A stretch of 64,000 bases of DNA from JAYSYM01 sp964543475 (GTDB lineage: Bacteria; Bdellovibrionota; Bdellovibrionia; Bdellovibrionales; JAMPXM01): assembly GCA_964543475.1 (NCBI GenBank), contig CAZIYJ010000006.1, positions 73,594 through 137,593 of the forward strand. The letters are read 5' to 3'. Each line of letters opens with the position of its first letter. The stretch's first letter is position 1. Under the pieces are notes generated by a model. It was given only the letters and a program-made list of their open reading frames with translations, searched no databases and was not told where the DNA came from. The position numbers and the translations under genes were made by a program. Positions 18,501 to 24,798 of this stretch are shown one piece after another.

Positions 18501-20294
18501 GGGGGCTATCCAGTTATCTCGTCTTACCATGCGCGTGGCTCTTTTGCGTCTCCGGATACTGTGCAAAGTGGTATGACTCTGCTTTCATTGCAGGGACGTG
18601 GATATGCTGAAGCCGGTTTTGGTTCAGATCGTGCTGGCGCACAAATCGATTTTGTTGCGGCTACGAATTGGGGCAATACAACTATCAGAACCGACATGGT
18701 TTTTAAAACAGCGGGTGCCGGTTCATGGAGTAATTCTGAGCGGATGAGGATTACTGATAGCGGAAACGTAGGTATCGGCACTGATACAACTCCGGATGCA
18801 AAGCTTGATATCGAAGGTACACTCGGGCTTTCGGGATCGACATCAGGAACTATAACTTTCGCAGCACCGGCAACAGTGACTTCGGGAACATATGTTTGGC
18901 CTGCAGCAATGCCTGGCTCGAACATGGTTTTACAATCTGACAATACTGGCGCACTTTCTTGGGTGGCTGCGGGCGGATCGGGCGACTTCAAAGCTGATGG
19001 CTCAGTACCAATGACTGCACCTATCGAAGCGTCGACTGGAACGGCTCTGTTACCGTCGTATACATTCAATGGGGACGAGAATACCGGACTTTATAACTAT
19101 GTCGCTAATGGCGTAGCAGTTGTTACTAATGGCGCAGAAAAAGTTCGCTTTTCTAATGCCGGAAATATAGAAAGTGCATCGGGAGCATTTGCGATCAACG
19201 CTGCAACTTCTGCCGCGAACCCAACTTTTGGTTTCACTTCAAGCAGTGGATTAGGAATGTACCGTGCTGCAGCCGATACTCTCGCTTTCTCGACTAGCAG
19301 CGGAGAGAGAATGCGTATCGACTCGAGTGGTAACGTGGGTATCGGTACAACTCCGACTGCGAAACTTGATGTAGCGGCTACTTCTACGATAACCGCAGGC
19401 ACAAGCACTGGAATTAATGCTTACCTTGAAGTGGACCCAACCGCTAACTCGACAGCAGACTACCGAAACTACTTTAGTGTAGGAACTAAAGCTGGGAATA
19501 TAAGAGACATAAACAGTGAATTAGCTGCAGTAAATTCAGAAGCCCTTCATGAAGGAACAGGTGCAGTTTCGACAATGTCGGGTATTTCTAGCAGTGTTTT
19601 CAAAGCTAGCACTGGAACTGTTGGAGACGCTTACGGTTTATATTCTGTTATTCAGAATGGGAACGCTACAGGCGCGATCACAAATGGTTACGGTTTGTAC
19701 GTAGCTCCATTCGTTCGAACTGGTGCAATTACTAATAGCTACGGTGTATACGTTGCGGATACGACAGCGAAGAACTATTTCGCTGGCGACGTCGGTATCG
19801 GGATGAATTCTGCTGGCGAAAAACTTGAAGTTAACGGAAACGTTAAAGCAACAAGTTTCATTTCTACCTCAGACGCTCGATTGAAGCGTCACGTTGCAAC
19901 AGTCTCTGGTCTGGATGCAGTTCTTCTTCTCCGCGGTGTGAGCTGGATTTGGAAAGCTGACGGAGTTGAAGATGCTGGTGTGATCGCGCAAGAAGTTGAA
20001 AAAGTACTTCCAGCAGCGGTAGTGACTAGCAAAGATGGAATGAAGGCAGTGAAGTACAACGCAATCATCGCTCAGATCATCGAAGCAACTAAAGATGTAT
20101 TTGCAATGTATCAATCACAGCAGATTGTGCTCGCAGAGCAGGGTCGTAAGATCGCGTCGGTTGAAGCCGATGTTAACGGCCTCAAGCACGATCAAGAAGA
20201 CTTAAAAGCAATGGTTCAGCAGCTTGAATCAGAAAATCAAATGCTCAAGTCTTACCTTTGTACGAAAGACCCTGAAGCGCCATTCTGCAAATAG
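9573..20294 (+). CDS. Giant mosaic fibre protein with YadA-like head repeats and C-terminal S74 intramolecular chaperone
   Basis: A 3573-residue exported protein. Residues 1-24 are a signal peptide. The N-terminal domain starts ATGLTYHGRILLPGG, as I recall from Bdellovibrio MAT fibres. Tail-fibre-type motifs (LPLAGGTMTGPI and two relatives) lie near 285, 383 and 476. Seven tandem repeats of about 120-135 residues (core NNQIVKLNGSAELPAVSG) fill about 607-1525, with an eighth near 2020-2110. A YadA-like head segment (RASGSYSFAHGDGSRAVG) lies near 1756-1815. A dozen VGIGTxxPxxxLDV motifs space out the second half. The C-terminus has the S74 signature TSDARLKRH, where autocleavage is expected between Ser3433 and Asp3434, then coiled coil and a final C-x9-C pair. 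Such proteins form trimeric fibres; here probably a surface or prey-binding adhesin. The last 43 bases overlap the convergent hydrolase. Confidence 0.85.
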   Translation: MKPKLFIQFLLTLVAIFAAVPSFAATGLTYHGRILLPGGAPLEGANVFFHIQVRSPGVENCLLFDEQQTLNMTGSKGLFVLTIGDGTRAAPAVDGGNPIDRIFANKGTITGAPNLTCNIGNSYTPGIADGRKLQVQFNDGSGWQTLPAQNINYVPLAIEATQISGYKKDQLLRVADGTVATELSNANWTELWDLITGASTVYQKADGSNFAPTAAVDFNGQKIIDLADPTLAQDAATKNYSDTKIGGKDIDVSTVTNLAGNGQVLVWDQAQNRWETGLPNDTTKLPLAGGTMTGPINLGAYSVTNVGHVVIADQGTMYLGKFSAGQEAALLLTPLNNTTDRGRTWFNVDTGKMRYWDGLAAQDVATKDYVDTAVAGATDASKLPLAGGTMGGNIVMGGNSITGLAAPAGANDAVRKVYADSNLLGLALAAPGAGEVLKSVRWNAAGNAWEYFTPFTAADLTAGNITTALGYTPVNRAGDTMTGLLLLSADPSNAVGAATKQYVDAVATAAAGAYVRIDGTTSLTADWDLNGLTVGGTRLITGLDTPVAADGAANKAYVDAREAAAVVAANAYTDTEVATAVADGETYADTVSAAAQAAAQTYADGKLVTKDLAVPAAAQDGQSIRWNDTTGDWEYFTASVSTGTVSTVTSANTDIAITNNTTTPELTLNVGTGNNQIVKLNGSAELPAVSGVNLTALNASNIASGTIADARLSANVALTSYVDANILGLPLAAPAGGQVGQAIRWNAAGTAWEYFTAGTGNGSVTTVTSANADIGITNNTTIPELTLNVGTGNNQIVKLNGSAELPAVSGINLTALNASNIASGTLADARLSANVAMTSYVDTAEADAVTAANAYSDGKLVSKDLAVPAVGQDGQSIRWNNTSGDWEYFTASVSTGTVSTVTSANGDATITNNTTTPEITINTGTGNNQIVKLNGSAELPAVSGVNLTALNASNIASGTIADARLSANVALTSYVDAGDLQLVTKDLAIPAVGQDGQSIRWNNTSGDWEYFTAGTGNGTVSTVTSANADIGITNNTTIPELTLNVGTGNNQIVKLNGSAELPAVSGVNLTALNASNIASGTLADARLSANVAMTSYVDGKLVSKDLAVPAAGQDGQSIRWNNTSGDWEYFTAGSGSGTVSTVTSANGDATITNNTTTPEITINTGTGNNQIVKLNGSAELPAVSGVNLTALNASNIASGTIADARLSANVALTSYVDAGDLRLVTKDLAIPAAGQDGQSIRWNNTSGDWEYFTAGTGNGTVSTVTSANADIGITNNTTIPELTLNVGTGNNQIVKLNGSAELPAVSGVNLTNLNGSNLASGTVPDARLSANVALTSYVDTAEADAVTAANAYSDSKLVTKDLAVPAAGQDGQSIRWNNTSGDWEYFTAGSGSGTVSTVTSANGDATITNNTTTPEITINTGTGNNQIVKLNGSGELPAVSGVNLTALNASNIASGTLNDARLSANVAMTSYVDTAEADAVTAANAYSDGKLVSKDLAIPLVGQDGQSIRWNNTSGDWEYFTAGTGNGDALVANPLSQFAATTSAQLASVLNDETGTGLAVFGTSPTFTTNLTSPMIIGGTGAAQSLTYKTTSGVGASGADHIFQVGNNGATEAMRILNSGLVGVGTAAPITTLDVAGSATIGITSPGISFTTLTAPFASGDTVVNVASTANYPSSGLLQISSEVLAYTGKTGTTFTGLTRGLYTTTIPASTAGGQSVKGIIANFAPNATTQYSAAMSIYTNNAVVIGTQESSATLGGKSLTVGYNSRASGSYSFAHGDGSRAVGMNSLASGSSNFANGHYSQAFGNTVTADSFNQATFGAFNMPKGGETAASWITTDPLFVIGNGTGSGASRSTAMMLLKNGNLGVGTTTPTAALHLKAGTAAAGTAPLKLTSGVNLGTPEDGAIEYDGTNLYYTDNTNTRRTLGTSGGITALTGDVTAAGPGSATATIANNAITTVKITDANVTYGKIQNVTTNKLLGRATAGAGVMEEITLGTGLSFTGTTLNASGSGGTVTEVTSANADIGITNTTTTPELTLNVGTGNNQIVKLNGSAELPAVSGVNLTALNASNIASGTVADARLSANVALKSYTDANILGLPLAAPAAGQVGQSIRWNAGNTAWEYYTPTTSIAADSLNFTDFSDTLSLDASTSITAPSGQAYALSVVNEGTGNSFFVGDEAADATPFIIDSSGLVGIGNSSPFARLTITPVEDVSLPKEESAISFTSGIDQSGFTSTSLGYYQNGGTPVSYIQASYSGYNAPFAINPYAGPVGVGTFLPATKLDVAGSLKVGNGGETCGATYAGAIRYNGGSLQYCNGTSWTTVGSAIAADSLNFTDFSDSLALDASTNIEADGAEVLSITNGGTGNSFLVNDATGGDASPFVIDAEGKVGIGTAAPTDYFEIRPPAAAASTNGKGIYIKGQDGSGPANASGGGIYLKAGVAFGGFTNGNFNLDFGDNNTGRFVVDRNTVNTYTTTSGVAFGPTSPMQTLTNNRFNDGNSILYQYNINNSSPVSQYGYNGAISVPGAGAGLAFVWGQATSSTSYAETMRLGGDGKLSIGTSAANELLTVEGVTSLRAVAAPAATANYGKIYVDSGDANKLKYMNPAGSIVDLSAAGTATIADDTLDFAKLIDAMTLDATTSITAPSGQAYALNIVNEGTGNSLFVGDQAADATPFVIAADGRVGIGVPSPSFNLDVAGSVNATGAIRTLSGLVIAANAGSAPYSPTTVPAIGGALQIGNDNTSDLSGSQITMIARNSSSNYQNGYFGVASTVGAGVYSPTIFITQQTGAATYAERFRVDPNGNVGIGAPSSANEKLTVEGVTALRSVVAPSLTANYGKIYVDSGDSNKLKYMNPAGSIVDLSAAGTATIADDTLDFAKFADSMTLDASTSITAPSGQAYSMLISNEGTGNSFRVNDSNGDTTPFVIDAAGNVGIGSSTPADPLVVQAAADGKLLHVLNTGTTGDAYPEMRLSHYKAYAGGGYPVISSYHARGSFASPDTVQSGMTLLSLQGRGYAEAGFGSDRAGAQIDFVAATNWGNTTIRTDMVFKTAGAGSWSNSERMRITDSGNVGIGTDTTPDAKLDIEGTLGLSGSTSGTITFAAPATVTSGTYVWPAAMPGSNMVLQSDNTGALSWVAAGGSGDFKADGSVPMTAPIEASTGTALLPSYTFNGDENTGLYNYVANGVAVVTNGAEKVRFSNAGNIESASGAFAINAATSAANPTFGFTSSSGLGMYRAAADTLAFSTSSGERMRIDSSGNVGIGTTPTAKLDVAATSTITAGTSTGINAYLEVDPTANSTADYRNYFSVGTKAGNIRDINSELAAVNSEALHEGTGAVSTMSGISSSVFKASTGTVGDAYGLYSVIQNGNATGAITNGYGLYVAPFVRTGAITNSYGVYVADTTAKNYFAGDVGIGMNSAGEKLEVNGNVKATSFISTSDARLKRHVATVSGLDAVLLLRGVSWIWKADGVEDAGVIAQEVEKVLPAAVVTSKDGMKAVKYNAIIAQIIEATKDVFAMYQSQQIVLAEQGRKIASVEADVNGLKHDQEDLKAMVQQLESENQMLKSYLCTKDPEAPFCK
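11391..14149 (+). repeat. Tandem coding repeats of the fibre shaft (seven units)
   Basis: Seven direct repeats of roughly 360-405 bases, each encoding a unit with LAVPAAGQDGQSIRWNN, STVTSAN, NNQIVKLNGS and ASGT-x-x-DARLSANVA. Two alternating sub-types are visible (ELTLNVGTG and EITINTGTG), which suggests the array grew by duplication of pairs. Some units carry an extra helix-like spacer TAEADAVTAANAYSDGK. High nucleotide identity makes the region prone to recombination and to assembly collapse. Confidence 0.85.
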
Positions 20295-23269
20295 TCGAAG
20301 TACGCTGGGAAGAGGCTTGTGTCTCCTCGTGACTTTCCAGAACGCATGTTATCGATCACAGTGCGATGGCGCTCGTAGAAGTGCGGGTCACGATCAGCAA
20401 CTGCGAAGATATCGGCACGAATGCTTTCTTCCTGAGCAAACTTCTCTTCACGATACTTACGATCGAGTGTTTTAAGTAAGCCGTCGTTACGCTGTACGAG
20501 TGCATTTCTGAAAGCGCGAGCACCAAAAGACGAGTCTACCCAAGACTTAAAGAGTCGATCAGTTGCGTATCTTAGATTCAGCGATTCATCTAAAGAAGTC
20601 GTGAGAGATTTCTGTTCTAGATGTGCTCGAGTGAGAGCTGCTTCATTTTTTGCATCGACGTTATCAAGCGCTAAAAACTCGCGAAGTACAACGTTGCGGC
20701 CTTGTGTATCTTTGTGAGCAAAAATATAGTGACCAACGCCTTCTTCGATCACGACTTCTGCATCACGTGCATGCTTTTTAAATGCCTCACGCATATCGTA
20801 AGTATTTTTTCCGTTTGGCAATCCATTGCCGCCAAGAGGTGCCGGCACATACTCTTCCCGGTCACCAGTTAAGACCCGAAGCTTCAAGTTAGGATTAGCA
20901 ACTGTAGGATCTTTTGCTGCGTTGTTCTTGTTCCATGTAAATTGCTTTGAAATTTCGTGAGACCATGTGCCACCAAGAGTGTTGCTCGCGACATCGCCAC
21001 CGAATTTCATCTTCTCTGTGTGGTTAACATACCAATCATCTAATACCTTATCGAAGCCTGCCGGCGAGAGGAGAACTGCGCCTTGAACTTTAGTGGGGTG
21101 TCTCGTGAGGTATTCCATAATAGCATCTGGTCCAAATGAGTGACCTGCCAAATAGACTGGCTTTCCGTTAGCTTGCGAGCGAACGGTCTCAATCACTTTG
21201 TCCATCCATGCATTATAATCATCGATCTTATAGAGACTTTCGCGCGTCGGTCCTTCTTTGTGGAAGGGCATATCAAAAGAAATCGCAGAGTATCCCATTT
21301 GACCAAGTGTGTTCATCAGCGAAGCAAAATTTCTTCCGCTTGAATTCATCGTGCCTGAACCATGTAGCATCACGAAGACAGCTTTCGAATTTGGATCAAC
21401 CATTGGTTGTACGCCCGTACGTACATCAGGAATTGAGGTTCCGGCAAAATAGAATCGCGTTTCGAGTGCGCGATCATATCGACTTTGCAAGATGCCGGTC
21501 GAAGAAGCTGAAGTAGCTTCGCGTAAGAAATCAAGTTTGTTGTGAAAGTCAGCGACGTCATCTGTCGGGCGAATTTCTTCTTTTACGCGAGCCCAGACGT
21601 CATTTGATTGCTCGGCACGCTTGAGCCATAAATTTCCTGATCGTTTTTCTGTAAGCAACTTTGCGATATTGAAATCATAAGCGGTTGTATGAGCATCTGA
21701 GGCGCCCGAGTAAACTCGCACAACACCTCGACCAGAAGACTTATCAATGACATATCCCATTGGATAGACGTGCTGTAGATCTAAGATGCCGGAGTTTAAG
21801 CCACGCTCTTCGGGTCTTATCGCCTGAATCACGTCAGGCAAGTAGCCGACCATGTTCGTCAGCGTTTTATCAAAGACTTTAATCGAAGCACTGTAGTGCC
21901 GACGCAACATTGGCTTTCCGTCAACATTCTGCTCGAAATATCGAATTTCGTGATCAAAAGTTAAGTAGAGTGTTTCTCCGTCTTTAATTTTCAAAGTCTT
22001 AAGAGCATCAAAGCCAAGTCGGCCAGCAGAAATCTGTTCTCCTTTTGCGTCTTCAGAAATTAAAAGTTCGTTCCCTTTTCTAGTAACGCGAATCGGGCGA
22101 GTGCCTGGGCCAAGACCTTTATTTTTGTAAGTCGCAAGCTTTGCGTCGCCTTCAAACTTATTCAAGTTCTCCCGAAGATCTGAGTCTTTAATAATAGTCT
22201 TAGATGAAACGGGGCGAACTCGAGAGAAAAGCTTTTCGCTACGTGATTTTCCGAACAAATCAACGAGTGCATCATTCCAATTATATTTTTTAAATTCTTC
22301 GAAGTTTTTGAATGTAAAGACTTGTTCGGCGTAATTCCATTTCTGACCGTCCGCCAGCTTTTTAATGAACTCATGGTTGAAGTCAGGGCGTAAGCGTGTG
22401 CGTACAACAATTTGACCAAGGTCATTTTGTGCAATCGTCGCATTCTTTGCATCAACAAAAACGATTCCGTTTTCGGTTGCTCGAGGTTCAGGACTTAAGT
22501 TCTCAAAATTCGGTTTTTTAGAAACAGAATCAACTTGAACTTTAAGTGGCAAACCTTGTGTATCGAGCTTTAATTCCACATACCGATTCATTACGTCTGG
22601 ATTCTCACTACCTTTAACGTGCGGAGAATAGTCGGTTCCACTTAGATAGTAGTGAGGCTGACCTTTTGAATCATAGAGAACTGAAATTCGCGGATCTTCG
22701 AATAGAAATTTAACTTCAGGCGCTGAGTCTAAAACGCGGTGACGATAAACGATTTTCTCGCCCACTTTTTCAAAGACTAAGACGTCAGAAACATATCCGC
22801 TTGGAGAATTCTCTCCTTTACGATCGATTTTAATTCCAGCTTTATATTTACGAACTCCGCGAGTAAGAATGAATTCACGTTGCTGGCCTGTACGAGGATT
22901 ACGTGTCGACATTGCTGTTGAGTTGGGGAACTCAACATATTCGATTCCTTCGTAAACCACGGGCTTGCCACTTGGGCGATAGACGCTAATGTCGCCGTGT
23001 TCTTTATCGGTTAGCACCTTTTCAAATTCAGGTTTGAAGTTGCCGCGAACAAAAACTCCGCGTCTAACAAATGCAGTGCTCTCTGGAATCCCGGTCAGCG
23101 TGATATCAAGAAGTGGGTTATGCGATTCACTGATCTTCGCATATCGCCCAGACGCCTTTAATTCGTCTTTAGCGAAAACCGCCTGACAACTGTCAACAGC
23201 TTGCGCAGCAGAAGCGTTTAAAACGACGACCAAACCAAACAGAACTGATTTCGTAATATGTGCTTTCAT
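20252..23269 (-). CDS. Very large secreted alpha/beta hydrolase with long unassigned N-terminal region
   Basis: A 1005-residue protein with signal peptide (SVLFGLVVVLNASAAQA). The N-terminal 600 residues are beta-rich; a short EDPRISVLYD segment recalls five-bladed glycosidase propellers (GH130-like), but I cannot confirm this. From about residue 630 there is a serine hydrolase domain: VFVMLHGSGTMNSSG (oxyanion region), nucleophile elbow GHSFG with Ser711, likely Asp803 in LTGDREEYV and His847 in EGVGHYIFAH. A helical C-terminal tail follows. The tail overlaps the end of the fibre gene by 43 bases, antisense. Repeat copy C lies 21 bases upstream of the start. It could act on polysaccharide- or lipid-linked esters outside the cell; that is inference. 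Confidence 0.7.
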   Translation of the reverse strand: MKAHITKSVLFGLVVVLNASAAQAVDSCQAVFAKDELKASGRYAKISESHNPLLDITLTGIPESTAFVRRGVFVRGNFKPEFEKVLTDKEHGDISVYRPSGKPVVYEGIEYVEFPNSTAMSTRNPRTGQQREFILTRGVRKYKAGIKIDRKGENSPSGYVSDVLVFEKVGEKIVYRHRVLDSAPEVKFLFEDPRISVLYDSKGQPHYYLSGTDYSPHVKGSENPDVMNRYVELKLDTQGLPLKVQVDSVSKKPNFENLSPEPRATENGIVFVDAKNATIAQNDLGQIVVRTRLRPDFNHEFIKKLADGQKWNYAEQVFTFKNFEEFKKYNWNDALVDLFGKSRSEKLFSRVRPVSSKTIIKDSDLRENLNKFEGDAKLATYKNKGLGPGTRPIRVTRKGNELLISEDAKGEQISAGRLGFDALKTLKIKDGETLYLTFDHEIRYFEQNVDGKPMLRRHYSASIKVFDKTLTNMVGYLPDVIQAIRPEERGLNSGILDLQHVYPMGYVIDKSSGRGVVRVYSGASDAHTTAYDFNIAKLLTEKRSGNLWLKRAEQSNDVWARVKEEIRPTDDVADFHNKLDFLREATSASSTGILQSRYDRALETRFYFAGTSIPDVRTGVQPMVDPNSKAVFVMLHGSGTMNSSGRNFASLMNTLGQMGYSAISFDMPFHKEGPTRESLYKIDDYNAWMDKVIETVRSQANGKPVYLAGHSFGPDAIMEYLTRHPTKVQGAVLLSPAGFDKVLDDWYVNHTEKMKFGGDVASNTLGGTWSHEISKQFTWNKNNAAKDPTVANPNLKLRVLTGDREEYVPAPLGGNGLPNGKNTYDMREAFKKHARDAEVVIEEGVGHYIFAHKDTQGRNVVLREFLALDNVDAKNEAALTRAHLEQKSLTTSLDESLNLRYATDRLFKSWVDSSFGARAFRNALVQRNDGLLKTLDRKYREEKFAQEESIRADIFAVADRDPHFYERHRTVIDNMRSGKSRGDTSLFPAYFDYLQNGASGSFVQR

Positions 23270-23290
23270 ACCTATTAAGCATTACAAGCA

Positions 23291-23392
23291 AGGTGCCATC
23301 TTCCTTTTTGGCGTCGCACATCGTGTGCTAGCCCCTTCGGGCTATGCGCAAAAATGCCGTCGTGGCATTTTGGTGGCCCGCGCCGCATAAAA
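23291..23392 (+). repeat. Dispersed structured repeat, copy C (long form)
   Basis: A 102-base copy with the same ends and three hairpins as copy B. The first hairpin stem GCAC/GTGC is kept although its loop changes (ATCGT versus GTGCT), and the third keeps AAAATGCC/GGCATTTT with loop GTCGT versus GTCAT. It lies between the divergent large hydrolase and MFS genes. It is followed by a further small hairpin, GTCTCA-AAC-TGAGAC. Confidence 0.9.
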
Positions 23393-23491
23393 ACGTCTCA
23401 AACTGAGACAGCACTCCTTGTCTCGGGCCTTGCAAAATGAAACGCTAAACTCAAAAGTGTTAATCATCTAAAGAATTACTTCTAGGAGAAC

Positions 23492-24727
23492 ATGGAATCT
23501 TCGAACGCACCCAATGCCTCAAATTCGATTCTCAATGTAAACGTCATTGTCTCGGCACTTGGATACTTTGTTGATATTTATGATCTCCTCCTGTTTGGAA
23601 TTGTTCGAGTTGCGAGCTTACGAGATATCGGAGTGCCAGAAGAGAGACTTCTTCCCGAAGGCATATTTTTAATTAATGCCCAGATGTTTGGAATGCTCCT
23701 TGGCGGACTTCTGTGGGGAGTGCTCGGAGATAAGCGCGGAAGAATATCAGTTTTATTCGGATCTATTTTTCTTTATTCGGTTGCAAACATCGCAAACGCA
23801 TTTGTGACAGACGTCACTACGTACGGAATTTTACGTTTTATTGCTGGAGTAGGATTAGCAGGCGAGCTAGGTGCTGCAATTACCCTCGTTAGCGAGACAA
23901 TGAGCAAAGAGAGTCGGGGATACGGGACTACTGTTGTAGCTGCCGTCGGAATTCTCGGCGCGGTTTTAGCTGCAGTCATTGCCGACAACTTTCACTGGAC
24001 GACAGCGTACATTATTGGCGGAGTGATGGGCTTGGCACTTTTAGTGTTGCGAGTATCAATGTACGAGTCGGGAATGTTTAATCACATTAAAGAATCAAAA
24101 GTTGCAAAGGGTGATTTGCGAATGTTGTTTTCTCCGCCGCAAAGGTTTTTTAAATACCTTCGCTGCGTATTAATTGGAATTCCAGTCTGGTTTGCGGTTG
24201 GCATTCTTATGACGTTTGCACCAGAGCTAGCAAGAGCGCTTGGAATTGTGGATCCAATCTCTGCCGGAAAAGCAATTATGTATGGCTACATTGGCTTGTC
24301 AGCTGGTGATTTAGCGAGTGGGTTCTTAAGTCAGTATCTGAAGAGCAGAAAGAAAGTTGTAAAAGCGTTTGTGATCCTCACTTTCTTATTAACTCTCGTT
24401 TATGTAAACGCCTCTAGCTTCAACTCAACAATGTTCTACGCACTTTGCTGCGCCATCGGTTTTTCAGTCGGGTATTGGGCGGTGTTTGTGACTATTGCAG
24501 CTGAGCAGTTCGGAACGAATCTTCGTGCAACCGTCGCAACTAGTGTTCCAAACTTAGTTCGTGGGGCAGTTGTGCCGTTAACTCTAAGCTTCCGGGGATT
24601 AAGTGATTATACATCCCTCGTTAACGCCGCACTCATCGTTGGCTGCGTCTCAACCTTCATTGCGCTCGTGGCTGCGCACTTCATGCACGAAACTTACGGC
24701 AAAGACCTCGACTACCTCGAGGAATAA
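23492..24727 (+). CDS. MFS transporter (metabolite:H+ symporter-like)
   Basis: A 411-residue protein with about 12 membrane segments. GVLGDKRGRISVLFGS after the second segment is the conserved MFS loop motif, and RFIAGVGLAGELGAAITLVSE resembles the metabolite:H+ symporter and sialate-type subfamily. Acidic residues in the first segment (GYFVDIYDLLLFG) fit a proton-coupled importer. AGGAG precedes the ATG. Substrate is unknown. Two hairpins follow the stop. Confidence 0.8.
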   Translation: MESSNAPNASNSILNVNVIVSALGYFVDIYDLLLFGIVRVASLRDIGVPEERLLPEGIFLINAQMFGMLLGGLLWGVLGDKRGRISVLFGSIFLYSVANIANAFVTDVTTYGILRFIAGVGLAGELGAAITLVSETMSKESRGYGTTVVAAVGILGAVLAAVIADNFHWTTAYIIGGVMGLALLVLRVSMYESGMFNHIKESKVAKGDLRMLFSPPQRFFKYLRCVLIGIPVWFAVGILMTFAPELARALGIVDPISAGKAIMYGYIGLSAGDLASGFLSQYLKSRKKVVKAFVILTFLLTLVYVNASSFNSTMFYALCCAIGFSVGYWAVFVTIAAEQFGTNLRATVATSVPNLVRGAVVPLTLSFRGLSDYTSLVNAALIVGCVSTFIALVAAHFMHETYGKDLDYLEE

Positions 24728-24731
24728 AAAA

Positions 24732-24754
24732 AGTCCGAGCTTTTGGCTCGGACT
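24732..24754 (-). terminator. Rho-independent terminator of the Arg-rich secreted protein gene
   Basis: Perfect stem AGTCCGAGC / GCTCGGACT with loop TTTTG. On the minus strand it is followed by a run of seven T, as expected for the minus-strand gene ending at 24799. It lies five bases after the stop of the MFS gene and may work in both directions. Confidence 0.75.
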
Positions 24755-24757
24755 CAT

Positions 24758-24779
24758 GCTCAGACTTTTAACTCTGAGC
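24758..24779 (+). terminator. Second hairpin, likely terminator of the MFS gene
   Basis: Stem GCTCAGA / TCTGAGC with an eight-base loop, followed on the plus strand by TTTTAACTTTTAAC. It stands between two convergent genes next to the stronger hairpin. Confidence 0.5.
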
Positions 24780-24798
24780 TTTTAACTTTTAACTTCAC

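Noticed and set aside
18524..19069. A 181-codon minus-strand frame inside the fibre gene
   Set aside because: No ribosome site, Pro/Val/Ser-rich shadow composition and full overlap with a well-supported coding region.
8044..23392. Prophage or tail-fibre region
   Set aside because: The fibre has tail-fibre-like and S74 parts, but it and its neighbours carry Sec signal peptides, and there is no integrase, capsid, terminase, portal or lysis gene nearby.
7969..23392. A composite transposon bounded by the repeat copies
   Set aside because: No transposase gene lies between them, copies A and B are of different length, and no target-site duplications are evident; a non-autonomous repeat is the safer reading.
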